64,000 bases of DNA from Berkiella sp963829835 (lineage in GTDB: Bacteria > Pseudomonadota > Gammaproteobacteria > Berkiellales > Berkiellaceae): positions 1,922,001 to 1,986,000 of the forward strand of contig CAWHKC010000004.1 in the NCBI GenBank assembly GCA_963829835.1, written 5' to 3'. Under the pieces are notes generated by a model. That model saw only the letters and a list, made by a program, of their open reading frames with translations. It had not been told where the DNA came from and made no database searches. A program made the translations under genes and the position numbers. This document shows positions 25,831-34,905 of this stretch, piece by piece (within the stretch, counting starts at the first letter, position 1; each line of letters opens with the position of its first letter).

Positions 25831-27384
25831 ATGAAAACTGAATTTAGCGGATTTTTTTTACAAACAGCGGACTTTTTTAACGGATTAAGGCTGCCTGAAA
25901 AAGGTGCCCACCTAGCAGGATATTCAGCTGTAATTAGTGCATATCATCTAGAAGTGCCTCTGCCAGATATTTTATCTGCAATTAGCCAAAAGCATAAACA
26001 ATACCTAAAAGACAGTTGGCAAATGTTTAGTACGAGCTATAGGCCGCAGGACAATCTATATTCTCATTTAGTTTTTGCTTTGAAGTATGAAGGGGTAAAT
26101 TTAAGTGTTCTCATCGCTCTGTTTAAAACAGTCCCTCAACAACAGTTTGAAGAAATTATTAAATTGGAGCCGCTGGGTAGTTATAGTCGTCGAATTTGGT
26201 TTCTATATGAATGGTTAACAGGGGACAAGCTTAATATAGCAGATATTAAAGATACAAAAGTTAGATATGTTGATGCATTAGATTCAAAGCTACAATATGC
26301 GGGCCCTAGCCGCCGGAATTTGAGACATCGCATAAATAATAATTTACCTGGCGTTCCTAATTTTTGTCCTTTAATACGCAGAACAGAAGTACTCGATAAT
26401 TTTATCAATAGCAATTTAAACATAGTTGCTGAGTCAGATTTAAAGCAAGTACATCCCGATCTTCTGATGCGAGCAGCCGCATTTTTGCTTCTTAAAGATT
26501 CGAAGGCTTCATATGCTATTGAAGGTGAAACACCTGGGCACGATAGGGCAGAGCGATGGGGGAAAGTTATTGGGCAGGCTGGAAAATATCCCTTATCTCA
26601 TGATGAGTTTCTACGTCTTCAATCAATAGTTATTACAGATTTTAGATATATTCAGCCAGGATATAGAAATGAAGGTGGGTTTATTGGAGACCATGACAGA
26701 GGAAACCACATACCAATACCTGTTCATATATCCGCTCGCTTTCAAGATGTATATGATTTAATGGAAGGATTGATTGAAACTGATAATTTACTTAAATCAT
26801 CTGAGTATAATGCGGTTCTTGCAGCAACAGTTATAGCTTTTGGATTAGTATTTATACATCCCTTCGAAGATGGGAATGGAAGAATTCATCGTTATCTTAT
26901 TCATCATGCTCTCATTGAAAAAGGGTTTACGCCTGAAGGAATAGTTTTTCCTGTATCTTACGTTATTCTTGAAAGATTAAAAGAGTATCGATTGGTATTG
27001 GAATCTTTTTCGTCACCTAGATTAAAATTTATAAAATGGCGTCCTACAGAAAAAGGCAATGTCGAAGTTCTGAATGATACAATTAATTTGTATCGCTATT
27101 TTGATGCCACTAAGCAAGCTGAATTTTTATTTTCTTGTATACAAGAAACGATTGAAAAAGTCTTACCAAATGAAATTGATTATTTGCAAAAATACGATGA
27201 AATGAAAAGTTTTATTGAAAATTATATTGATATGCCTGATCGCCTTGTGAGCCTGTTAATCAAATTTTTGGAACAGGAAAAGGGAAAATTCTCAAAGCGA
27301 GCAAGAGAAAAGGAATTTAAAGCTTTAACTGAAGACGAAATTAAAACAATAGAATCAAAATTTAAGTCAATTTTTTACAAATAA
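25831..27384 (+). CDS. Fic-domain protein (class II), AMPylator-like
   Basis: A 517-residue Fic protein. The N-terminal domain matches large Fic proteins with a GSYSRRIWFLYEWLTGDKL block. Residues 227-232 (SYAIEG) fit the inhibitory-helix motif (S/T)xxxE(G/N), which places it in class II with the inhibitory Glu231 N-terminal to the catalytic core. The catalytic loop HPFEDGNGRIHR starts at His343. Fic proteins usually transfer AMP from ATP to Thr/Tyr/Ser of target proteins. The target is unknown; in this genome a host GTPase or a bacterial topoisomerase are both possible. The 5' end holds T-runs of eight and seven bases that could slip. The gene lies just upstream of tRNA-Met. Confidence 0.88.
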   Translation: MKTEFSGFFLQTADFFNGLRLPEKGAHLAGYSAVISAYHLEVPLPDILSAISQKHKQYLKDSWQMFSTSYRPQDNLYSHLVFALKYEGVNLSVLIALFKTVPQQQFEEIIKLEPLGSYSRRIWFLYEWLTGDKLNIADIKDTKVRYVDALDSKLQYAGPSRRNLRHRINNNLPGVPNFCPLIRRTEVLDNFINSNLNIVAESDLKQVHPDLLMRAAAFLLLKDSKASYAIEGETPGHDRAERWGKVIGQAGKYPLSHDEFLRLQSIVITDFRYIQPGYRNEGGFIGDHDRGNHIPIPVHISARFQDVYDLMEGLIETDNLLKSSEYNAVLAATVIAFGLVFIHPFEDGNGRIHRYLIHHALIEKGFTPEGIVFPVSYVILERLKEYRLVLESFSSPRLKFIKWRPTEKGNVEVLNDTINLYRYFDATKQAEFLFSCIQETIEKVLPNEIDYLQKYDEMKSFIENYIDMPDRLVSLLIKFLEQEKGKFSKRAREKEFKALTEDEIKTIESKFKSIFYK

Positions 27385-27596
27385 ATATTAATCCAAGTAC
27401 TTTCCCATTCCTAACGCTGCCAAAAGAGGCGGAAGCTAAAAAAGAGAATCATTTACAAAATAATAGAGCGGAAAACTGACAGCAGTGCTGACAGAAATTT
27501 ATCCCCACAAAGTTTGCCGAATAACATTAATTTAATTCTTTGCCCATTGCTTGACAAGATAAAGCCCAATAGCCAAAATGGCCCCCTACCTTTTAT

Positions 27597-27673
27597 GGCT
27601 ATGTAGCTCAGCTGGTTAGAGCGCGGCACTCATAATGCTGAGGTCGGTGGTTCGAGTCCACCCATAGCCACCA
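27597..27673 (+). tRNA. tRNA-Met (CAT anticodon)
   Basis: A 77-base cloverleaf. The acceptor GGCTATG pairs with CATAGCC, followed by A and an encoded CCA. The D-loop contains AGCTCAGCTGGTTAGAGC, the anticodon loop is CTCATAA, and the T-arm is GGTGGTTCGAGTCCACC. The body resembles elongator tRNA-Met more than the lysidine-modified tRNA-Ile with the same anticodon. Confidence 0.93.
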
Positions 27674-27685
27674 TTAGTTAATCTT

Positions 27686-27704
27686 GTTTCGCCAAAGGCG
27701 AAAC
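27686..27704. terminator. Short perfect hairpin after tRNA-Met
   Basis: GTTTCGCC and GGCGAAAC form an 8-bp stem with an AAA loop 13 bases after the tRNA. No T-run follows, so it may instead be part of the adjoining repeat, whose first copy begins inside the right arm. Confidence 0.4.
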
Positions 27705-28255
27705 TTAGATTAACTTATGTCCTCCGAAGCTACTGTTCTCTTTAAGTTCTCCACAATATCGCAATTCAATGCACTTATTAGAATTGGAATGCCTTGGTGT
27801 ATTAGCGTAGGAGGATTGGTCCAGGATTGCACAGATTGCCTAGTATCACTAAAGCGAAACTTAGATTAACTTATGTCCTCCGACTTGTCCGCCGAAGCTT
27901 ACCTGTCTACCGAAGCTGTTAGCGTAGGTAGATTAGCGTAGGTGGAAGCTACTGTTCCCTCTAAGTTCTCCATTCTACCCTTAAACTATGTACTTATTAG
28001 AACTGCAATGCCCAGGTGTATTAGCGTAGGAGGATTGGTCCAGGATTGCACAGATTGCCTAGTATCACTAAAGCGAAACTTAGATTAACTTATGTCCTCC
28101 GACTTGTCCGCCGAAGCTTACCTGTCTACCGAAGCTGTTAGCGTAGGTAGATTAGCGTAGGTGGAAGCTACTGTTCTCTTTAAGTTCCCCACATTATCGC
28201 CATACAATGCACTTATTAGAATTGGAATGCCTTAGTGTATTAGCGTAGGAGGGCT
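27698..28255. repeat. Three tandem copies of a 219-bp non-coding repeat
   Basis: Copies start at 27698, 27854 and 28073 with GCGAAACTTAGATTAACTTA. The second spans 219 bases. The first is 156 bases because it lacks an exact 63-base block (from CTTGTCCGCCGAAGC to GTAGGTGGA), and the third is cut near 28255. Units contain small inverted motifs such as CTACCGAAGC and TAGCGTAGGTAG, and CCTCCGA and GCGTAGGAGG. These look like short palindromic intergenic repeats. No protein frame is shared between the copies. Confidence 0.85.
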
Positions 28256-28353
28256 GCCCCAGATTAGCACTTATCCTGTCGAAAGGGAATGTTGTTTTTG
28301 AATCACAGGGCCCATACAGGGCCCAGCAAAAATTCAATCAGAGTCTTAAATAT

Positions 28354-28533
28354 GTGAGTGAAGAAATAGAGAAATACCCTAAAAATAAAGCTGACATTGC
28401 ACAAAAAAGGGTGACGTCAATAGTAGCAAGTCCAGTTACAAAAAGAAATTTGACAGTTAATAATAAAGAAGGAACAGCAAGGCAAGGTATTAAAAATCAA
28501 GTTATTAAAAATAAGGACGTTAACAAACCTTGA
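28354..28533 (+). pseudogene. Possible remnant of a coding region
   Basis: The frame ending at TGA 28531-28533 is open back to about 28290 and reads like protein (KYVSEEIEKYPKNKADIAQK and onward, Lys-rich). It has no ATG; a GTG at 28354 gives 59 residues. A truncated 3' end of a lost gene, cut by the upstream repeats, is the simplest view. I cannot assign a family. Confidence 0.3.
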
Positions 28534-28585
28534 GCCTGTTAAGCGCCGTGTAAGTGTTCGTTTATATCAATCCAAGTTTTATAGG

Positions 28586-28855
28586 TTAATTAGAAAAACC
28601 AGCATGATAAGTATAAGCTGTTGCTTTACCAAGCCCATACAAGAAAACAGGGAGAGCAAGCGTTCCTAAAATTCCTCCAAGTGCGCTAAAAGCAATAGTA
28701 TTAATTAAACTCATTTGGAAAGTTAATGAAGCATAATATGATATAGGAATACCCGAAATTAACCCTAAGCACATTACAGACCCTGTCTCCGAATTCCCAG
28801 CATAAATAGCAGCGCCAGCGACTTGTTCACACTCAATAATATTCAAATTTCTCAT
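28586..28855 (-). CDS. Small peptide with bacteriocin-like leader
   Basis: An 89-residue peptide from the ATG at 28855, which has GGAGTGGGG in front; a longer frame from 28912 lacks such a site. It begins MRNLNIIECEQVAGAAIYAG, where 'E.E.VAGA' fits a double-glycine-type leader (GA instead of GG). The rest is strongly hydrophobic and Gly-rich (VMCLGLISGIPISYYASL, then FSALGGILGTLALPVFLYG), like a membrane-active bacteriocin or a small membrane protein. No exporter is adjacent. Confidence 0.6.
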   Translation of the reverse strand: MRNLNIIECEQVAGAAIYAGNSETGSVMCLGLISGIPISYYASLTFQMSLINTIAFSALGGILGTLALPVFLYGLGKATAYTYHAGFSN

Positions 28856-29134
28856 TTTTTTCCCCACTCCAAATAGGAAATCAAAATTACCATACAGAGA
28901 GTTTAAAATCAAAAAAGACTGATGGTCATTTGTCCATTGCTGCCATGCTTATTGGATCTTTTCTTTTAGTTTGGGTAATGCCACAACTAATTAAGTTTGA
29001 AGCAAGCGATCGAAATTTTTTTGTTTAGCCTTATGACAAGATCGTTCTAAAATGTTTAATGTATTTACACGGTACACAGCGGGCAAAACGTTGTAAAATT
29101 AGATTCAGCTGAATGATTCTGAATAGTAAAATAA

Positions 29135-29719
29135 ATGAATAGAACGTATTACGAAGAATATCTTAATTTCCAAAATCAAGGCTTGAAAACAAAAGCTACT
29201 GATTCTTTACGCAAATTTATAGACTCATTTCAGGAAGAGGAAAAAGAAGAATGGGTTTGGTCTAATCTGGGTAAACTTGGAGGTAGCCACGGTGGCACCA
29301 TTAGACACGAAATTTTCCGAGATATTATCTTCCCGGTGTTAAAAAATGGATATTTAAGAAATGATCCCAAGGCTTTAATCTGGCTATATCAATGTTGGGG
29401 AAACGTATGCCAGGACAAAAAAATATTCCTACAAATAAATGATTACCCTTACAATTGGTTCAAAAAATATCTTGAGTTGAATCCCGATAATAAAAAGATT
29501 AAAGAGAAGTTGCTTGAAATCATATGTGCGGATTTGCGCTATAGGACCCATCATGCGGGTCGTATCATTATTTACCGCCCTGATGATAGTGCGAATGAAC
29601 TTCGAGAACTACTTGATGATCTTGAACTTGGCAAGAATCTTGATGAAGAAAAGAAATATCTTAAATTTTTTGAAAAAGTTGCGGAAGACATTGCTGATTG
29701 TTTGAAGAAAAAACAGTAA
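29135..29719 (+). CDS. Hypothetical helical protein
   Basis: A 194-residue soluble protein, rich in Glu, Lys, Trp and Tyr (EEEKEEWVWSNLGKLGG, ALIWLYQCWGN). It is probably all-helical and TPR-like in texture (YLELNPDNKKIKEKLLEI). I do not recognise a family; proteins of this size and texture are often immunity or adaptor proteins, but nothing adjacent supports that. It stands alone. Confidence 0.6.
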   Translation: MNRTYYEEYLNFQNQGLKTKATDSLRKFIDSFQEEEKEEWVWSNLGKLGGSHGGTIRHEIFRDIIFPVLKNGYLRNDPKALIWLYQCWGNVCQDKKIFLQINDYPYNWFKKYLELNPDNKKIKEKLLEIICADLRYRTHHAGRIIIYRPDDSANELRELLDDLELGKNLDEEKKYLKFFEKVAEDIADCLKKKQ

Positions 29720-29751
29720 TCTTAAATTAAAAGTACAAATTCTTCAGGAGT

Positions 29752-29940
29752 CTATTTATTCTTTGAGGAAGGAACCACCAGATTTATTTTCTTAGCGGTG
29801 CCTTCTTCTGCTTCAATTCTGAGAGTGTTGGTTAAATTTGCTGAAACTTCTATACCATCTAAAACTAATTTTCCAGCTATAAGACATATGATTGGAAAAA
29901 CAAGCTGTAAATATTTTATTCGGTTATCAGATGTTAAGTA
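29752..29940 (-). pseudogene. Open frame without start, downstream of the cupin gene
   Basis: A minus-strand frame directly after the cupin stop reads YLQLVFPIICLIAGKLVLDG and ends INLVVPSSKNK at 29752. It has no ATG, GTG or TTG start. The composition looks coding, so it may be the 3' remnant of a deleted gene. Confidence 0.25.
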
Positions 29941-30293
29941 TTAACAAGAACTCTGTCATCAACATGACCAGGGGTTGACATTAAAAGAAAAGTCACTTCG
30001 TCATTACTGTTATTCATTACCCTATGTTGACTCTTTTTAGGAATCTTTAAGCCTTGAAATGCATTTAAAGTTACAATTTTATCGTCGATTTCAATTTGTA
30101 ATGTACCAGAGAGTATATATACAAATTGAGTCGATAAATTATGATAATGTAGTTCATCGCCAGAATTTGGAGGCATTTTTTCTTGCATAACAGTAAGTTC
30201 TTTGTCATCAAGCAAAGTCCATACGGAACAATTATTGCCCCACGCAAAGCTTTCTACAACATTAACATCGCGGATTGACAAGTCATTTAACAT
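29934..30293 (-). CDS. Small cupin-domain protein
   Basis: A 119-residue single-domain cupin from the ATG at 30293, preceded by AAAGGG. Motif 1 is DELHYHNLSTQFVYILSG, in which HxH and the Gly are kept but the usual metal-binding Glu is Gln. Motif 2 is GLKIPKKSQHRVMN with its His. Loss of the Glu may change or abolish metal binding. These proteins often act as sugar or small-molecule isomerases, dioxygenases or binding modules. The pathway is unknown. Confidence 0.8.
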   Translation of the reverse strand: MLNDLSIRDVNVVESFAWGNNCSVWTLLDDKELTVMQEKMPPNSGDELHYHNLSTQFVYILSGTLQIEIDDKIVTLNAFQGLKIPKKSQHRVMNNSNDEVTFLLMSTPGHVDDRVLVNT

Positions 30294-30328
30294 AAAAAAG
30301 CCCTTTAACATAAAAATGAGATGTTATT

Positions 30329-30499
30329 TTAAACTTCTTCTGCCTGAATAGTCCAGCTCATTTCAACACTGGTCATATTTGCTTGAACCTGTGGAGGCTC
30401 AGCAAAAACACACATTTCAGGATAATAATAAACTTGATACGATAGTGCATAACGAACAGGATCTAAAATGGCAATATCATCTTGATAATAAGACTTGTA
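30329..30499 (-). pseudogene. Truncated gene 3' end
   Basis: An open stretch of about 56 codons reads YKSYYQDDIAILDPVRYALS and ends ANMTSVEMSWTIQAEEV. It is coding in character but is preceded in frame by a TGA and has no start codon. This appears to be a remnant of a decayed gene. Confidence 0.35.
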
Positions 30500-30503
30500 T
30501 CAA

Positions 30504-30587
30504 TTAAGTGGCCTTCTTAATAGACTTTTTACATCGCATGTGGTGACGGGCTTGTTCGGTGACTCTGGAATCGTTGTTATCTTGCAT
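30504..30587 (-). CDS. Possible 27-residue ORF behind the metalloprotease gene
   Basis: An ATG at 30587 with GGGTGAAG in front opens a 27-codon frame (MQDNNDSRVTEQARHHMRCK, ending KKSIKKAT). It lies 10 bases after the stop of the 30598 gene on the same strand, so it could be cotranscribed. It is basic at its end. The size makes it uncertain; it could also be the N-terminus of the decayed gene that follows. Confidence 0.3.
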   Translation of the reverse strand: MQDNNDSRVTEQARHHMRCKKSIKKAT

Positions 30588-30597
30588 ATCTTCACCC

Positions 30598-31785
30598 TCA
30601 CATTCGAAAGGATTTTCCTTTAAAAACTGTATTTTGTAATTCATTAGTACCTATAAACTCTAAAGATTCAGGTGATACCAATGTTTCAGCTAGATTTTTA
30701 TACTTGCCTTCTAAATTTCTATAAAAATTTGCAAGTCGCCCTTGGGGAATTGTTTTTCCAAATAAATTGAATGAAACACCATAATCAACTTCTTTTTCTA
30801 GTGGTATCCCCATTGTTCTTTTGTAAACCTCATCCATTAATATCAATGTCTTTGTAACAGTTAAAACCTCAACAATATCTTTAAATTTATCATGTTCTAA
30901 CTTTGAAATACCAACGCGTGTTTCTTCAATATGCATTATCTCGTGGAGGGCGCAAATATATGCTGGTCTATACATGGATTCTTTTATGTGCGATTTATGA
31001 TCACATTTTGATACGAGAGCTTGAACCTTCCATGTATTAAATTCATTTTCGAGATCATATAGGTAGGTTCTTGTAAAACCTGGTAAATCCAATGAACACC
31101 ATGAAACCACATTTTCTATGTTAACCCCAGATTCACTGTATTTTTTAATATAATCTAATAGTATTTTTTTTGAAATCTTATCAGCTTCTTCTTGGTGGGC
31201 AATAGGAATGACATTTAAATTTTGCTTGACATATACTTCACCCTGAAACTCTTTGAATATTCTTTCATGTTGCGAAATAAGAACAAGCTCATGGTGCCTG
31301 GTTCCTGGAATTGGGCTTAATTTAGAATGGTGCCCCGGCATATTTGTAAAATTGCATATTTCAGCAAGTTCCATACGCTCAGTTTCTACTTTAATCTTTC
31401 TTTCTTTGCTATTGAAATCCTGTTTTTTCTCATTTTGACTGTGTGATTCAAGGTTACTAAGTTTTCGCTTAAGAGGCTCGACTTCGATGGAGAGATTTGA
31501 AGTATTCTTTGGTTCATCATTTACTGTAAACAAGCTAACAACATAATTCCAAGAATTCCAAAGATTGCCAATTATACCCTCACTATCTGATCCTGGAAGC
31601 TTTTCTGGGGCTATATCTAACGTTTGTCCAGATAAGCTATCAGCAGTGGATTTACGCCTTTTATCTTCTCGCGCTGCTATTATATCCTTAATTTCTCCTG
31701 TTACCTGCCTTCCAGAAGCGGGAGAATCTGTCCTTGCTTGCTTAACTTCTGAATTCATTTCAAGTAATTCAATACCACATTTCAT
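30598..31785 (-). CDS. Putative zinc metalloprotease (HExxH), candidate effector
   Basis: A 395-residue protein. Residues 1-150 are polar and probably disordered. The zincin motif HEIMH occupies residues 281-285 in ICALHEIMHIEETRVG, with hydrophobic residues before it as in true zincins. The segment VSFNLFGKTIPQGRLANFYR after it recalls the 'EN.LR...G.P.R..Y' region of the NleD/M91 family of effector proteases, although the match is loose. If correct, the protein would cleave a host protein. Starts at Met1 (31785) or Met10 are both possible. No signal peptide is present. Confidence 0.55.
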   Translation of the reverse strand: MKCGIELLEMNSEVKQARTDSPASGRQVTGEIKDIIAAREDKRRKSTADSLSGQTLDIAPEKLPGSDSEGIIGNLWNSWNYVVSLFTVNDEPKNTSNLSIEVEPLKRKLSNLESHSQNEKKQDFNSKERKIKVETERMELAEICNFTNMPGHHSKLSPIPGTRHHELVLISQHERIFKEFQGEVYVKQNLNVIPIAHQEEADKISKKILLDYIKKYSESGVNIENVVSWCSLDLPGFTRTYLYDLENEFNTWKVQALVSKCDHKSHIKESMYRPAYICALHEIMHIEETRVGISKLEHDKFKDIVEVLTVTKTLILMDEVYKRTMGIPLEKEVDYGVSFNLFGKTIPQGRLANFYRNLEGKYKNLAETLVSPESLEFIGTNELQNTVFKGKSFRM

Positions 31786-32084
31786 AAAAAAATATCACAT
31801 ATAAAGGATTAACCAAGTTCAGCATTTTACTAAATTATGAACCTCCGTTAAAGAGAGTGGCAGTACTTTTAGATATTTGGTGTAAATTCATGTTTAAATG
31901 ATCGAATATTTACCTTTCCCTCTAGTACACCTTTTTGGTGTATCACCTCCCCATTAACAGCTTCGCGAATTCTTCAGCATTAACCGAAAGCACCAGCGAC
32001 TAACGAACGCTAAAAAATACCCCCTGAGAAATATTGAAATCATTAGAGTATTAACCGAACAGAGCCACTTTTGGTATCTAATTA
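31786..32084. other. Intergenic, no feature seen
   Basis: About 300 AT-rich bases between two minus-strand genes. A short GGTGTA/TACACC dyad near 31926 is the only structure noticed. I see no coding frame with a plausible start. Confidence 0.4.
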
Positions 32085-32744
32085 TCAGTTTGGTTGATTG
32101 CGGCATTTCTTGATTGTCGGTTCTTGAATGTTTACATCATGGGCTTGCCAATCACCTGGTGCTGCCATACTTTGAAACAATAAAGGAAACGTTAAATCAT
32201 CCGTATTTTCTTTGCTCATTTGCATGGGTATAACGCCACTATTCTCTAACGAATTACATGACTCAACAAGTTGTCCTCTCGAACGCTTAAGTTCTACAAA
32301 TTTCAGCGTTCTGTTTGAAACATTCGAAAGGGTTTTGAGTTCACCACATACAAGATTACCAATGGAAAAAGATTTTCTTTGTTTGGGTTGCGCTTGCTCT
32401 ACAAGAATAGCTTCACATTTTACATTAAACACTTCGTCTAAAATTGTAACTGCAATTTGGCTGGCCTCAATGGCTTCAGTTTTTTTATTACATGCTAAAT
32501 CCACTAACATGGCTAATAAAGTCTGAAAGTGATCTATTTTTGCATTATCAAGTTCAATAAGCTTTTTTTTAAGTTCTGACAAATAGTTGTCACGTGCATC
32601 ATATCCATTTGTAGAGCAATGGAGTTCTTTATCCTCAATCTTTTCGATGATGATAGCCGCTAAAGATTGTTTTTCGAAAGTGGGAGTAAGCGCACCTAAG
32701 GTCGTCATAATTTTATGCTCGCAAATGTTATTAAAATATAGCAT
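32085..32744 (-). CDS. Hypothetical protein
   Basis: A 219-residue soluble protein. The start could be 32744 or Met13 at 32708 (MTTLGALTPTFEKQ), which reads more like a natural N-terminus. It is helical with conserved-looking charged patches (LSNVSNRTLKFVELKRSRGQ) and a polar C-terminus (IKKCRNQPN). The family is unknown. It lies between two candidate effectors on the same strand but with long gaps, so it is probably transcribed alone. Confidence 0.55.
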   Translation of the reverse strand: MLYFNNICEHKIMTTLGALTPTFEKQSLAAIIIEKIEDKELHCSTNGYDARDNYLSELKKKLIELDNAKIDHFQTLLAMLVDLACNKKTEAIEASQIAVTILDEVFNVKCEAILVEQAQPKQRKSFSIGNLVCGELKTLSNVSNRTLKFVELKRSRGQLVESCNSLENSGVIPMQMSKENTDDLTFPLLFQSMAAPGDWQAHDVNIQEPTIKKCRNQPN

Positions 32745-32904
32745 GGAGTTATTTTATTTTTTTGGGTAACATTTATCAATAAAATCAGACGAATATAAGA
32801 TAGGCGGTGGCACTGACGCTCCCTATAGAATCCCTATCCATTGAAAGCTCAAATAGATTGCACAGTCACACACAAAAAACTAAAAAAGTAGACTGCTTGG
32901 CAGC

Positions 32905-32933
32905 CAAAAAAGAAGCCTCCGTTAATGAGGCTT
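32905..32933 (-). terminator. Rho-independent terminator of the F-box/ankyrin gene
   Basis: On the minus strand AAGCCTC and GAGGCTT form a 7-bp stem with a 7-base loop, followed by CTTTTTT. It lies 14 bases after the stop at 32947. A close copy lies at 42835-42861. Confidence 0.75.
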
Positions 32934-32946
32934 TTGCTGTGATAGA

Positions 32947-34404
32947 TTATTTTTTTCTATTTTTGTTAAAAGTTTTAAAAAATTCTTCTGCTTTCTTTTT
33001 TACTTCCTCGACTTCTTTTGCAGGAATTGGACGCCAAGGTCTTTTGCGATTGGAATAGGCAGGCACTAAAGGCGCTTGCTGAGCATATTTACTTTGATGG
33101 TCTCGCAGAGCATCCATTATCGAAAGACGATTGCCAACTCTTGCTGCATTAAAAGCAAGCTTTACAAAGTTAGGTGAAAGCTCCTGACCACATTGACTTA
33201 ATAATGCTTGGAGAACGTTAAAACGACCAAAATCAGCTGAATGCAACAATGCCATATCTTTTTTTCCAACTGAAATCTCGTCACCAACCCTTATTAGTAA
33301 TTCCGTGACGACTTCAACATGGCCATGAAGAGCAGCACAACGCATGGCTTCACCTTTATCTTCAGCTGAGATCTCCTGTCCACACTGGGTTAATATTGCT
33401 TGTACAACATTAAAATGGCCAACAGAAGCTGCCAACCTTAATGCCGATCCTTTGTCCTGAGCTGAAATCTGCGCACCACATTGGTTTAATAATTGATTGA
33501 CAACTTCAGTTTGGCCATTTAAAGCAGCATTTCTCAATGCCTCGCCTTTATTTTCAGCTGAAATCTGCCCACCACATTTAGCTAATATTGCTTGAACAAC
33601 ATTGGGATGGCCGCGCCGAGCTGATTCACATAATGCCATACCTTTATACACAGCTGAAATCTGCGCATCACATTGGGTTAATATTTCTTCAACAACATTA
33701 AGTTGGCCACTACTAGCTGAAACCAACAACGTTTGACCTTTAAGGTCAGCTGTAATTTCCTGACCATGATTGGTTAATATTGTTTTCACAAAAGGTAAAT
33801 TTCCAATGAAACTTGCTCCTATTAACTGTGACATAACTGTCTTATCAGGGCTTATTTTTACTAAGACGTCTAGATGCCCATTCCCAGCGCAAAGTGTATA
33901 TAGCATTTTTCTTGATGGCTCAAATAGCTTGAAATGCTCAAGCTTCTCAACATCGCCGCGTAAGCTGGCCAAAAGAAATTGTGTTGACTCGTCTTGCACT
34001 TGAGCGTTCAAAGCTTGGAATATTTTTTTATAATGGATAATAAACAAGGCTTTAGGATTTTCTTGATATTGCTGTGCAGCTTGTTCTTTTAAAAAGGGGA
34101 AATGTTGATTGATAAGATTCCACCATGTTCCTTTTTGAGTGGAGACCTTCCGCCACAATGTGCTAACCAAATCGGCATTCATTAAATCCTGTGGTGTTAA
34201 AAAGGAAAATATATGCTGTAAAATGGTCTCTTCAAGCCTGTACTCACCCAAGATTGTTGTCATAACGTTTGTGCCATTTCTATTAACAGCATTATTAGCG
34301 GTTTTTTCAGTCTCGGCAGTTTTTCGACTCTTGGTGCCACTCTTTTGAGCGACTACTTTTTTTGCTCCACGTCCGCGCTTTTTGCCTTGATTACTACCCA
34401 ACAT
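32947..34404 (-). CDS. F-box plus ankyrin-repeat protein, candidate effector
   Basis: A 485-residue protein from the ATG at 34404 (AGAGGG in front). The N-terminus is basic (GKKRGRGAKK) and could be a nuclear-localisation signal. An F-box lies at about residues 58-100 (ETILQHIFSFLTPQDLMNAD, then LVSTLWRKVSTQKGTWW). Ankyrin-like repeats fill about residues 140-450 with a strict 33-residue (99-bp) period, including GHFNVVQAILTQCGQEISAE. The F-box would recruit host Skp1 and the repeats a substrate, redirecting SCF ubiquitination. This mirrors known Legionella F-box/ankyrin effectors such as AnkB. The C-terminus ends KNRKK, shared with a fragment near 42874. Confidence 0.82.
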   Translation of the reverse strand: MLGSNQGKKRGRGAKKVVAQKSGTKSRKTAETEKTANNAVNRNGTNVMTTILGEYRLEETILQHIFSFLTPQDLMNADLVSTLWRKVSTQKGTWWNLINQHFPFLKEQAAQQYQENPKALFIIHYKKIFQALNAQVQDESTQFLLASLRGDVEKLEHFKLFEPSRKMLYTLCAGNGHLDVLVKISPDKTVMSQLIGASFIGNLPFVKTILTNHGQEITADLKGQTLLVSASSGQLNVVEEILTQCDAQISAVYKGMALCESARRGHPNVVQAILAKCGGQISAENKGEALRNAALNGQTEVVNQLLNQCGAQISAQDKGSALRLAASVGHFNVVQAILTQCGQEISAEDKGEAMRCAALHGHVEVVTELLIRVGDEISVGKKDMALLHSADFGRFNVLQALLSQCGQELSPNFVKLAFNAARVGNRLSIMDALRDHQSKYAQQAPLVPAYSNRKRPWRPIPAKEVEEVKKKAEEFFKTFNKNRKK

Positions 34405-34419
34405 AATGTGCCCTCTCAA

Positions 34420-34905
34420 TAAGAATTGTAAAATACAGATATATTTGAGGAAGCTATCAAGGTGGTGGAAATTATCACGAGCCGCATAAAGCTTACCTCG
34501 TGACAGACCCGTTTAATGAGTAAACTAGGCAGGATAAATAAGCCAGTTCTCGATTCGTTTTGGAATGAGAAGACCTATCACTTGTGACTTACATGATACA
34601 GAATAAGAATTTTTATGTCGATTTAATCCTTACATTCAAAGATGAGTGGTTTATATTTAACGATTAGTGGGAGTGACTACACACAGAGCAATGATTGGAA
34701 TTTTTTATCCACTGTTTTGTACACAGCACAGACGTGCAAACCAAGTAACAAATGGCTTAAAAAACCCGAAGCACGCAACCCAAATTGCACAATAAAGATG
34801 TTATTGCATGTGAAGAATGCGTGCCTGGCTTGAAATTGTGCATTTCTCTGCTGACTAATATGAGGGGATAGAAACTCACAAACGCATGCCTGACACCGCC
34901 ACAAA
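34420..34905. other. Intergenic leader region, partly shared with the 45.7-kb locus
   Basis: Bases 34444-34510 (TTTGAGGAAGCTA through GACCCGTTT) resemble 45706-45775 in order and spacing, about 40 bases upstream of each start. They probably include the promoter of the F-box gene. The remaining bases to 34905 show no convincing gene. Confidence 0.45.

Noticed and set aside
27698..28255. CRISPR array after tRNA-Met
   Set aside because: The repeats are 219-base tandem units without unique spacers of equal size, and no cas gene is near.
34642..34833. 63-codon plus-strand ORF upstream of the F-box gene
   Set aside because: No ribosome site, biased amino-acid use and a position inside a probable leader/intergenic stretch.
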